A stretch of 64,000 bases of DNA from Planctomycetota bacterium. GTDB taxonomy: Bacteria > Planctomycetota > GCA-2746535. Location: positions 1 through 64,000 of the forward strand of contig NVWA01000015.1 of assembly GCA_002746535.1 (NCBI GenBank). Reading direction: 5' to 3'. Within the stretch, counting starts at the first letter, position 1; each line of letters opens with the position of its first letter. The position numbers and the translations under genes were made by a program. The notes beneath the pieces are model-generated. The model was given only the letters and a program-made list of their open reading frames with translations. It ran no database searches and was not told where the DNA came from. Below, one piece after another: positions 1 through 8,207 of this stretch.

Positions 1-2
1 TC

Positions 3-1049
3 TTTTTCAATAAATTAATTATTGAACGATCACCCTTTGATGAAATATTTTTATTAATAATATTATTCTTTTTTATTAATATATTTTTTTCTGCCCAACC
101 TTCCTATTCAATTATCACCTGTTTAATCATTTTAATTCCTGGGCTTATTCACTTCAATCTCTTAAACACCTTCAAAGAGATATCCTTTATAGTATTAGCT
201 AATATTATTATCCATGCGATGGCCTTCCTTTCGGTTGCTATAGAGTTTTCCATAGTAAATATACCCAATGAATGTCTATTAATTTCTTTTTATTTAACTT
301 TGCCATTATGTTTATTAAAAATTATTTATAATCAAAAAAACACACAATTGCTTTGGTGGTATACATTATTAAGTTCAGGGATTATATTTCAAATTTCGAA
401 GGAAAGTAACCTTCTATTACTTTTTGCGGTGTGTCTTTTTTATTCAACAACAATATTCATTAATTCTAAAACAGATAGCCGATTATTTCACTCTTCACAA
501 TTAAAATATTCATTTATAGTTCAATCTTTATTAATCGCATCTTGTTTAGTTGCTAATAAAATAATTTTTCAATTAAAATTCTTAGACAATATGCCACTGA
601 TAAAATTGATAGGCTTTGAACCAGCGCTTGATGTTAATTCCAAATTAATTCACTTAAATCAGTTCTTTTCTAATTATGGATTAATTTTTGCCTTACTGTT
701 AGTTCTGATAATATTACGAGCATTCTTTATTATGATCAAAATAATTTATGAAGCAGATTGTTTTTCAGAAAAAGTATTTGCTCAAATGCCAATAGTTCTA
801 ATTACTCAAATTATTATATATGGATTAATAATGAATCCATCATTAGAATTAAGTTTGCTAATATGGATTGGGTTTATTTTTGCCATGACTTCGAATTTAC
901 ATTATTATAAAAACAAAAACCATACTCCTGCAGTAAAAATAAAGAAGGTTATTTATATCTCTGCAAAATATTCTATTATGATAATTATAATTTTTTTAAT
1001 AAATATAATTTGGTTTGTTATTATTTATAAGAAAATGCTAGGAGTCTAG
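3..1049 (+). CDS. Polytopic membrane protein, 5' end outside the window
   Basis: The reading frame that ends at the TAG at 1047-1049 stays open all the way back to base 3, so the ATG at 219 is probably internal and the true start lies before the window. The visible 348 residues are mostly hydrophobic, with about nine to ten predicted membrane segments, and end in a Lys-rich loop plus a last helix. Many Ile, Leu and Phe residues and few charged loops suggest an inner-membrane protein. The size and pattern would suit an O-antigen ligase/polymerase-like protein, but I see no diagnostic motif, so the function is not assigned. It is convergent with the XRE gene 42 bp downstream. Confidence 0.7.
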   Translation, partial: FFNKLIIERSPFDEIFLLIILFFFINIFFSAQPSYSIITCLIILIPGLIHFNLLNTFKEISFIVLANIIIHAMAFLSVAIEFSIVNIPNECLLISFYLTLPLCLLKIIYNQKNTQLLWWYTLLSSGIIFQISKESNLLLLFAVCLFYSTTIFINSKTDSRLFHSSQLKYSFIVQSLLIASCLVANKIIFQLKFLDNMPLIKLIGFEPALDVNSKLIHLNQFFSNYGLIFALLLVLIILRAFFIMIKIIYEADCFSEKVFAQMPIVLITQIIIYGLIMNPSLELSLLIWIGFIFAMTSNLHYYKNKNHTPAVKIKKVIYISAKYSIMIIIIFLINIIWFVIIYKKMLGV

Positions 1050-1091
1050 AGGATATAATTGCTTAATTTATGCTACTTATGACGATTAAAA

Positions 1092-1823
1092 TTAATAATT
1101 TGGATGAGAAATTCCTCCCCCACCTCCCAATGGATTATTATTTGGTTTAGGCGCTGGTGGAACTGGTGGTGGAGCTGAAACCGGTGGTGCTATAGGAGCC
1201 GGAGCAACACTTTCATTTGTGGTATTTTGAACTGGAGCTGTCTCTTCTGGCGATCCAACATTAAGGAAAGTTGCTAGTTTTTCCATTTGAAAAAGACTTA
1301 CCAAGATTGATCCTTGGAAAGAAGGTTTAGCACAATCAGCTTCATTTTCATATAAACAAACTAATTTGGGAAGAGACAATGCATTAGTATTTCTTACTTG
1401 CTTAATAATATTTTCTACATTCACACCTAAAATTCTCATATCGAAGAATAAATATTGAGGATTATGCAACCCTAGATTCAAGCCAGCAGTAAATTCAGTG
1501 TCAGCAGTCTTTATATCCAAATCAGGAATATTATTCCCACTATCGATTCTATTTGCTAGCGTAACATCACTTGTAATCAAAAGGACTCTAGATTTTTGTA
1601 TTTTATTTCCATCATATTTTGGTGGGAAAGCATCAATTAATGAAATCCCCAAGACAGAACATATTTCCTGAGCAAGTTCTAATTTAACTTGTCTTTTCCC
1701 ATTCAAAATTAAAGATAAATAACTAGGTGAAATATTAATACCACTGGCTAATTCCTTAGCTGTAATACCTTTTCTACTTAACCATTCTCTAATTTTGTTG
1801 TTTCCCATTCCATAATGTGTCAT
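1092..1823 (-). CDS. XRE-family HTH protein with a degenerate receiver-like domain
   Basis: 243 residues. Residues about 8-62 form a Cro/C1-type helix-turn-helix (ITAKELASGINISPSYLSLI is the recognition region). Residues about 77-185 have the alternating beta/alpha pattern of a response-regulator receiver: VLLITSD, then FFDMR at the position of the phospho-acceptor Asp, but the usual acidic pair and the conserved Lys/Thr switch are not evident, so phosphorylation is doubtful. The C-terminal 50 residues are Pro/Ala-rich and end in a Gly run. The ATG at 1823 has GAGG eight bases upstream. It lies 109 bp downstream of the STAS gene on the same strand, which suggests a shared signalling role. Known for the family: DNA binding; the target here is unknown. 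Confidence 0.8.
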   Translation of the reverse strand: MTHYGMGNNKIREWLSRKGITAKELASGINISPSYLSLILNGKRQVKLELAQEICSVLGISLIDAFPPKYDGNKIQKSRVLLITSDVTLANRIDSGNNIPDLDIKTADTEFTAGLNLGLHNPQYLFFDMRILGVNVENIIKQVRNTNALSLPKLVCLYENEADCAKPSFQGSILVSLFQMEKLATFLNVGSPEETAPVQNTTNESVAPAPIAPPVSAPPPVPPAPKPNNNPLGGGGGISHPNY

Positions 1824-1932
1824 AGTGAAAACCTCATTATTCCTTTAAAATTCATTATGTTAATTATATCCGATTTTAGTAGATTTTCAAATATTAAATT
1901 ATTAATAGGCAAACTTTTATAGCATTTTCGAG

Positions 1933-2439
1933 CTACATGTCATTTAATTCAGATTCTAATGCCGTTAAGAAATCGCCAAATTGAACTATATTTTCCGGAT
2001 TAGATTCAACAAGTTTTTTATGGGCACTATGAATTAATTTTATTCGTTCCATATCAGTTATTTGAAAATTATTAATTTTCTCAAATTTCAAATTATCGGG
2101 TAATTTCAAATCATTTGTAATTTTCACTATTTCTAATACACCGAGGAGATTTAATACAACTTTAACTTTATCACTAACTTGAATTAATATTAATTCACCA
2201 TCAATAGCATGTAATTTGTCATCAATTTCAACCAACGAACCCATGAAAGTACTATCTAAACCAATGCAATTACCAAAATCTACAACAATTCTCTTTTTAC
2301 CGAATTTAATAATCTCATCACACATTGATACGAATAGATGAACGTTGTTCATAGAACCCCTGCCATCAATTTTAAATATATTGACTTCATCCAAACAGGA
2401 AAAGTAAATTGGGTCTTCAGATATTTTATCGGCAGTCAT
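1933..2439 (-). CDS. STAS-domain protein (anti-sigma-factor antagonist type)
   Basis: 168 residues. Residues about 10-115 match the SpoIIAA/RsbV STAS fold: a beta strand (VNIFKIDGRG), a helix, the VVDFGNCIGLDST strand-turn, and a following helix. The Ser of the LDST turn (Ser63) is at the position phosphorylated by an anti-sigma kinase in this family. A 50-residue helical tail (IKLIHSAHKKLVESN...) is extra to the minimal domain. It follows the large TPR gene by 21 bp and precedes the XRE gene, so it is probably co-transcribed. By family knowledge it would toggle a partner-switch by phosphorylation; no kinase or sigma gene is adjacent, so the partner is unknown. Confidence 0.85.
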   Translation of the reverse strand: MTADKISEDPIYFSCLDEVNIFKIDGRGSMNNVHLFVSMCDEIIKFGKKRIVVDFGNCIGLDSTFMGSLVEIDDKLHAIDGELILIQVSDKVKVVLNLLGVLEIVKITNDLKLPDNLKFEKINNFQITDMERIKLIHSAHKKLVESNPENIVQFGDFLTALESELNDM

Positions 2440-2460
2440 GAGAAATTCTTAGCGATTAAT

Positions 2461-5400
2461 TCAATTACTTTTATTTGCGTCTTTTTCTCTTTTCTTTTTC
2501 ATCTTCTCGATTTCTTTGAGAGTTTCTTCTCTTTTCTTTGCAGCTTTTTCAGCATTCTTTCGAGCTTCTTTCTGTTCTTTTTTTGCTTGTTTTTCTTGAG
2601 CTTTTTTCAATTTCGCTTCTTTTCGTTTAGCATCTTTTTCTTTTTTTGCGTTTTCCTTAGCTATTTTTTTTCTCTTTTTTTCTACTACTTCAGCTTTTTT
2701 CTTTTCAAGCTCAATCTTCTCAATATTTTCTTTTTCTCTTTTCTTTTTTTCTTTCTCAGCAATTTTGGCAGTATTTTTTTTAGCTTCCATAGCCAACATT
2801 TTTTTCTCGGCCTCAGCTTCTTGTTCTTTTTTCTTTCTTGCTAATTCTCTTTTTCGATCATCTTTGGCTTTTTTCTCAGCCTCTTTTATTTCTTTCTTTT
2901 TTATTTCTGCGTTCAATTTATCATCTTTGGTTTTCTTTTTTGCGAGTTTCTTTAATTCTTTATCCTTTGACTCTTTTTCACGCTTAGTTTTTTTCTTTTT
3001 AGCTTGCTCTTCCTTTTTTTGCCTTACCAATGATTTTTCATTCTCTTCATTTTTAGCATCGTTAATTTCTTTTTGTTTTTCAAGAGCTTTGGCATTCACT
3101 TTGTCTTTGAGTGCCTTTTCACTTTTCCTTTTATCTTTTTCAACTTTTAATTTTTTGGCATTTTCTGAATCCATTTTAGCTCTATATTCGGCTGCTTCTT
3201 TATCCTTCTTTTTTGCTAATTTTTTAGCTTCTTTATCTTTTATTTCCTTTTCACGTTTTGCTTTTTTATTTTGAGCTTCCTCTTCTTTTTTTTGTTTAGC
3301 TAAAACTTTTTTATTTTGTTTTTGTTTTGATTTATCTTTTTCAATTTGCTTTTCAAGAGCACGTGCAGCTTCTTTATCTTTACTTGCTTTCTCTCTTTTC
3401 TTTTTATCTACATCAATTTTTAATTTTTTAGCATTTTCTGATTCAATCTTTGCTTTTTTCTCAGCATCTTTTTTCTTATTACTTTTCATACGATCTTTTT
3501 TACGGCTTAAAATATTTTCTAATCGCGAAACCATATTCATTAATTTTTTATTAATATTTTTAGACTTAAGTTTTTTAATTAAATTATCAGCTTCATCAAA
3601 TAAATCTTGATCAACATAAACAAATGCCAAGTGATACCAGCCTAAATCTGTTTTAAGCTCTTTAGTGGATTTTTCTAGTACTGACATTGCTTTTTGAGTT
3701 TGTCTAGCTTTCACTAGGGACCAGCCATAATTATCTCTCGACTGACCAACTAAATTATTACTCTTAATTGCCATATCAAGTGTTGTTTTTGACAATCCTA
3801 GCGCATTAGCAAAAGTTTTTTGATTTTTCAAATATTCATTTACTAGTAATACTCTAGTTTCAATATTTTTTGAATCCATTTCATTATATTTTTTAAGGTA
3901 TGTAATCGCATTTTTAGATTGTCCTAAATCTACATAAGCTTTAGCTAAAAAATAACATACCCGATCGTCACCTTTCATTTTTTTCTCTGCCAAAAGTAAT
4001 GATTTAATTGCCTCAGATTTCTTACCAATTAAGTATTGAGTTTCTCCAACATAAAAATCAATTAATTTATCACTTGGATTTACACTTCTCGCTTTTATAA
4101 ACCATTCGGCGGATTTTTCTTGATCCTTTAAATGCTTGTGATTATCTAAACCTAATAAAAAATATGCTTCAAAGTTTTTATCATCAATAAGAATAATTCG
4201 TTCATTAACTGAAACAGTCTTTTTGAATTTCTTAGCTTTTCGATAAATACCCTCAACAGCCTGTAATGGATAAAGTTCTTTTGGCTTTAATGACGATGCT
4301 TTCTCATAGGAATCCATTGACTCTTCAGATTTATTTAAATGCTTACTTAAGATATCGGCTTTGCGAATATATGCATCGTAATAATCACTTTTTAAATTAA
4401 TGGCTTTGCTAAATTTTTCAACTGCAGATTCAAAGTGATTCTGATGATCAATCCATTCTTCAAGAACTCGACCCCAAATGAAAAATGATTCTGGATCTTT
4501 ATCATAAATTTGATGAATAGATGCATCAAGTTCTCTATTGGCTTCTTCCAAAGCTTTATTTTTTTCCGTCTTGTCAATCAAGCCAATTTTTAATAACTCA
4601 TGAGCCATATTCTTATGTAGGTCAAATTTATCCGTTCCTCCTGTTAAATGTATCGCTCTTTTGTACATTTCTTTGGAAACGTCATACTCACCCAAATGAT
4701 CATAAATCACACCTAAATTACTATAAATGTTAATGTCTTCACTATCTAATCTTAACGCATTTATGCAGTAATGTTTTGCTAAATCATATTTCTTCAAACC
4801 TATTAAAATTTCGGCATTACATAAAAGCACTTTTTTGTTTTTGGACATTAGTTCTAATGCCCTTCCACCAAAAATTTTAGCTTGGTCTAAGTCTTTTTTC
4901 TTAATGTAAGCTCTTGCCATTAAGTAATTGCCATTACCAGATTTTTCATTAATTTTCAAGGTTTCTGTTAATGTTAAAATCGCATCATCAACCCGTCCTT
5001 GTTTCAACTGGACCTCACCTAATAGTTCATATACTGCTGCTTTTTCTACTTTACCTAAATTATAAGAAAGTGACTTTTTATATTCTATTTCTGCTCTTAG
5101 CAGCGAAACACCTATATTTTTGTTCCCATCTTCGGCAACGTTTAAATCAACAAATTTACTAGCAGGTTTGTCACCATAATGGTATTTGTCACCCAATCTT
5201 ATATGGTAAAGAGCATCCTCGCTTAAAGATTTTTTTTCAAGTACTTTGATGGATAAAACTTCAACCCAAGCATTATTTTGATAATCATTTGAAACTAAAC
5301 CCGTAATTCGAATTCGTTGATATTTCTTTAACTTACCAATCACAGTTGCTTTTGGTGACGTTTTTTTCACAAAAGCTAAAGGAAGAAAGTTTTTCAATCC

Positions 5401-5697
5401 ATTTTTCTTCCATAATTTCACTTCATCTGGCCAAACGGAAAAATTTAAATATTCAGAAAGATTGTATTTAGTATGAAAAACTCTACTAATTTTCCCAGGT
5501 CTAATAAATTTCGCTTCAAACCTGATAATCGAATTTTTAAATAATCCAGGGGACAACAACACTTTAGATAGTTTTACGTCATTAATCTTATTTCGATCTA
5601 GCTTTTGCTCTATCTTCCCAAAAATAAAATCGTCACTTTTGATAATGCCATTCAGGTTAAAGATTAAAAAAAACATGATAAAATAGATTTTTTTCAT
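2461..5697 (-). CDS. Exported TPR protein with a very long Lys/Glu-rich C-terminal coiled coil
   Basis: 1078 residues. An N-terminal signal peptide (MKKIYFIMFFLIFNLNGI) is followed by an OB-like beta region (about 20-165), then about fifteen tetratricopeptide repeats (about 190-715), then about 340 residues made almost only of Lys, Glu, Ala, Asp and Arg, predicted as a single long charged helix or coiled coil. Inside the helix a 91-residue segment occurs twice in tandem. The TPR part suggests a protein-interaction scaffold; the tail could span the periplasm or bind anionic polymer, but that is inference. First gene of a probable operon with the STAS and XRE genes. No enzyme motif is visible. 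Confidence 0.75.
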   Translation of the reverse strand: MKKIYFIMFFLIFNLNGIIKSDDFIFGKIEQKLDRNKINDVKLSKVLLSPGLFKNSIIRFEAKFIRPGKISRVFHTKYNLSEYLNFSVWPDEVKLWKKNGLKNFLPLAFVKKTSPKATVIGKLKKYQRIRITGLVSNDYQNNAWVEVLSIKVLEKKSLSEDALYHIRLGDKYHYGDKPASKFVDLNVAEDGNKNIGVSLLRAEIEYKKSLSYNLGKVEKAAVYELLGEVQLKQGRVDDAILTLTETLKINEKSGNGNYLMARAYIKKKDLDQAKIFGGRALELMSKNKKVLLCNAEILIGLKKYDLAKHYCINALRLDSEDINIYSNLGVIYDHLGEYDVSKEMYKRAIHLTGGTDKFDLHKNMAHELLKIGLIDKTEKNKALEEANRELDASIHQIYDKDPESFFIWGRVLEEWIDHQNHFESAVEKFSKAINLKSDYYDAYIRKADILSKHLNKSEESMDSYEKASSLKPKELYPLQAVEGIYRKAKKFKKTVSVNERIILIDDKNFEAYFLLGLDNHKHLKDQEKSAEWFIKARSVNPSDKLIDFYVGETQYLIGKKSEAIKSLLLAEKKMKGDDRVCYFLAKAYVDLGQSKNAITYLKKYNEMDSKNIETRVLLVNEYLKNQKTFANALGLSKTTLDMAIKSNNLVGQSRDNYGWSLVKARQTQKAMSVLEKSTKELKTDLGWYHLAFVYVDQDLFDEADNLIKKLKSKNINKKLMNMVSRLENILSRKKDRMKSNKKKDAEKKAKIESENAKKLKIDVDKKKREKASKDKEAARALEKQIEKDKSKQKQNKKVLAKQKKEEEAQNKKAKREKEIKDKEAKKLAKKKDKEAAEYRAKMDSENAKKLKVEKDKRKSEKALKDKVNAKALEKQKEINDAKNEENEKSLVRQKKEEQAKKKKTKREKESKDKELKKLAKKKTKDDKLNAEIKKKEIKEAEKKAKDDRKRELARKKKEQEAEAEKKMLAMEAKKNTAKIAEKEKKKREKENIEKIELEKKKAEVVEKKRKKIAKENAKKEKDAKRKEAKLKKAQEKQAKKEQKEARKNAEKAAKKREETLKEIEKMKKKREKDANKSN
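2896..3441 (-). repeat. Intragenic tandem duplication (273 bp x 2)
   Basis: Within the coiled-coil tail the block starting SENAKKLKI at about 3441 is repeated as SENAKKLKV at about 3168, a period of 273 bp or 91 residues. Later landmarks keep register: ALEKQ, RQKKEE or KQKKEE, KREKE, KDKE and KKLAKKK occur in the same order in both copies. Copies have diverged by many substitutions, so the duplication is old. Confidence 0.7.
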
Positions 5698-5876
5698 ATG
5701 CTACACATACCCAAAATATAGTTTATTTAATTACATATAGTGAAGGTGAAGTATACGACGTTATAGTAAATTTAAAGCTTTTACAAAAGAATACTTCCAG
5801 ATAATCAAAAATATTTTATGATTGAATAATTATTGAATTTGCAAAAAGAAAATAATTAATTTATAGAGAAGAACTA

Positions 5877-6725
5877 GTGAATATCAAAAATATATCCAAA
5901 TTGAAAATTGTTTTATTAATCATGCTTCTTTTGACAAGTTGTTCGACAAACAAAAATACATCTGAAAGTACTTTAAAAAAACAAATAAAGTTTTATCAAA
6001 AATTAGACAACAAAACAATTAAAAAAGTTTTTCATGTGTCAGAAATAGACGGATTAAAAAGAGACATAAAAGAAAAGTGCAAACTACTAGACATTGAAGT
6101 CAACAGTTTTTTTGTTTCAAACCCACAACAAAAACTAATTTCACTTTCTATTCAAAAATTTAAAATGGATATCAATTGCAAATATGATGATATTTCTTCC
6201 TTCTTGAAATTTTTAAAATCCTATAAAAAGTTTATTGGCATATCAGAGTTTATTATTGATAGTAAACAAACAGGAAGCCATAGGGTTTACATCGCTATTG
6301 AGATGATTACTAAAGATTATATTGACACTCAATATATTCCTAAAGCTATTAAACTTGTCGCCGGATTATCAATTGACAATTTAGATTATTTAAAAGCGTG
6401 TGTAAAAGTTTATAAGACAAGACATTATTTCGTAAACACAATTATTAATAGAGAAGCCCCAAATTGGAATAACGTAATCAAATCTTTTGTGCAAATTCCA
6501 GAAAAGGCCTATATTAAGCAATTACACTATTACAGAACAACTAACAGCGAACAAATTAAATTGATTGTGCATTTGCTAATCTTAGATCAAGTGATTAACT
6601 CAACAAATCTGTTTTTTAAAAACCACTTACTTTCAAATTATTTTAATAAATTTTCAAAAAAGAAACGTCCCATACAAATAGATGGTACAAAAATAGCATC
6701 TACTACCTATCTCTATCAAAAATAA
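5877..6725 (+). CDS. Lipoprotein with PilO-like and PilN-like halves
   Basis: 282 residues, GTG start after AGAAGAA-like purines at 5866-5872. Residues 1-22 are a lipoprotein signal with lipobox LLTSC (Cys22). Residues about 50-150 follow the PilO/GspM ferredoxin-like pattern: a helix, then a beta strand (IQKFKMDINCKYDDISSFL) and a second beta-alpha unit ending in VYIAIEMITKDY. Residues about 185-275 resemble the periplasmic part of PilN: an IPEKAYIKQLHY strand, a charged strand, and a helix-strand NLFFKNHLLSNYF. Both folds belong to type IV pilus and type II secretion alignment complexes. No other pilus gene is nearby and there is no TM anchor, so the assignment is a fold-level inference. 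Divergent from the TPR gene, 179 bp apart. Confidence 0.6.
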   Translation: MNIKNISKLKIVLLIMLLLTSCSTNKNTSESTLKKQIKFYQKLDNKTIKKVFHVSEIDGLKRDIKEKCKLLDIEVNSFFVSNPQQKLISLSIQKFKMDINCKYDDISSFLKFLKSYKKFIGISEFIIDSKQTGSHRVYIAIEMITKDYIDTQYIPKAIKLVAGLSIDNLDYLKACVKVYKTRHYFVNTIINREAPNWNNVIKSFVQIPEKAYIKQLHYYRTTNSEQIKLIVHLLILDQVINSTNLFFKNHLLSNYFNKFSKKKRPIQIDGTKIASTTYLYQK

Positions 6726-6847
6726 TTTAACGGAAATAAATTAATAGTAATATTTAGCAAATCTACGAATCACTATTTGTATGAGTTACAAATAATCAGA
6801 AATATTAATAGTAATTAAAAAAAACGATACAACAGAAATAATATAAA

Positions 6848-7024
6848 TTATTCTTGAATTTGAGATGCAACAAAATTCTTTATCATCTCTTCTACCTTAT
6901 CCAATCTCTTTACCAGTTCAGTATATTCCTTTTGCGCATCAACTGTTTGTCTTTCAGAAGTGCGTATTCTAATCATTCTATCTATCACTTCGCCTAAAGT
7001 CCAATCTGAAAAATCTTCTTTCAT
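6848..7024 (-). CDS. Small acidic helical protein, 58 residues
   Basis: A longer frame opens at a TTG at 7045, but the ATG at 7024 has AGGAG five bases upstream and is the better start, leaving 58 residues: an N-terminal DWTLGEVIDRM segment and a long amphipathic helix with heptad-like spacing (ELVKRLDKVEEMIKNF), likely a coiled coil. It follows the acidic-linker protein gene by 21 bp and is probably co-translated. I do not recognise the family. Cytoplasmic, no signal peptide or membrane segment. Confidence 0.65.
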   Translation of the reverse strand: MKEDFSDWTLGEVIDRMIRIRTSERQTVDAQKEYTELVKRLDKVEEMIKNFVASQIQE

Positions 7025-7045
7025 TTCATCTCCTAATCTATTCAA

Positions 7046-8068
7046 TTAATTTGTTATTTTTACATTTATATTTTTTTTATCAAAAGCTTCTTTAAAATAT
7101 CTAGCATCATCTAAAGAAATTTCGGATATCAAAACGCTACCTTTTCCTTGAACCCTTATTTTCGCTTCATCCTCGTTTAAATCCAGTAAGGAATTTAATA
7201 TTTTATATATTTGTAATTTCTCACGCCTTTTTGCAACGCCGCAAAGCTCAATATTATAATAATCTTCCTCATCCACGCCAAAATCATCACCAAGACTATA
7301 ATTCTCATCATCAAATTCTTGGCCAAACTCTCCATATGAATCCATTTCTTGATTTAAATTATTATCATTTTTAATGTTTTCACCATTAGTATCATCAGCT
7401 TCTGCACTTTGAAGCTCAATTCCGCCTTCTAATTCCTCAAACTCGTCTATAGAAATATTATCTTGTGAAATAACTTCGGCAAATTCACTAGATTCTTCAT
7501 TATCAACTTGAGGATTTTCATTTACCTCATTATTGGTAATCTCTTCCATTTCAACTAAATCTTCAATTTCTTCATCTTCCATAATTTCTTCAGGTTCAAT
7601 CAAATTTTCTTCAGATTCTAGAATAGGAATAGTTGTTTTTTGAGAGTCAAAAATGTCTAAAGGTAATTTATGCTGTTCATGTTCAATTCTTAAATTTATA
7701 TGATACCTGATTTCATCACCGCAAGATGGACAATGATTAATTAAGTTTGCATGTTCAGGAACAGATTCTTTAATTTTTGACAATAGTGTTCCTACTAATT
7801 TCATCCCATCAGGCCAATTTATTTTTGAGATGTTTCCTGAATCCAAAGTAATTAATAATGCGAACCCACAACTCTCTAAAGGAGCCATTAAATTTTTTAA
7901 CTTTTTTGCAATTGCAAAATTTTTTGCTTCAAACAAAGTGACAGGCATCATTTTAATAATTCCCATACACTTTTGAGGAGCAAAACCTAATAATTTAGAA
8001 AGAACTTTTGCGCCTTTTATATCATTCGATTTGGCGTTTTTTACTATAATTAGTTTATAATCTTCCAA
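7046..8068 (-). CDS. Protein with two L7/L12-C-like modules around an acidic linker
   Basis: 340 residues from a TTG start at 8068 supported by GGTGA six bases upstream. Residues about 5-70 (GAKVLSKLLGF...AIAKKLKNLMAPLESCGFALLIT) and the last 65 residues (ILNSLLDLNEDEAKIRV...ARYFKEAFDKKNINVKIT) both have the helix-helix-strand spacing of the ribosomal protein L7/L12 C-terminal domain: a helix, a Pro- or Gly-containing loop, an Ala-rich helix, and a final G-x-V-x-I strand. Between them are a possible two-Cys knuckle (HCPSCGDEIRYH) and about 110 strongly acidic residues. Function is unknown; the L7/L12 likeness is a pattern match only. Transcribed away from priA. Confidence 0.6.
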   Translation of the reverse strand: MEDYKLIIVKNAKSNDIKGAKVLSKLLGFAPQKCMGIIKMMPVTLFEAKNFAIAKKLKNLMAPLESCGFALLITLDSGNISKINWPDGMKLVGTLLSKIKESVPEHANLINHCPSCGDEIRYHINLRIEHEQHKLPLDIFDSQKTTIPILESEENLIEPEEIMEDEEIEDLVEMEEITNNEVNENPQVDNEESSEFAEVISQDNISIDEFEELEGGIELQSAEADDTNGENIKNDNNLNQEMDSYGEFGQEFDDENYSLGDDFGVDEEDYYNIELCGVAKRREKLQIYKILNSLLDLNEDEAKIRVQGKGSVLISEISLDDARYFKEAFDKKNINVKITN

Positions 8069-8207
8069 TTGATTTCACCAAAAGAAAAGACCCATTTGAA
8101 AATAAAAATTGACGGGGTATATTAGAGAAATTCAATTGAGAATCAAGATTTAATTGGCAGAGTCTTTGATTATTAAGTTCAATACTTTATGAAATAAGAG
8201 ATTTTTT

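Noticed and set aside
2338-3274. Long plus-strand Phe/Ser-rich frames opposite the coiled-coil gene
   Set aside because: They are mirror translations of the Lys/Glu-rich codons on the minus strand and lack ribosome sites.
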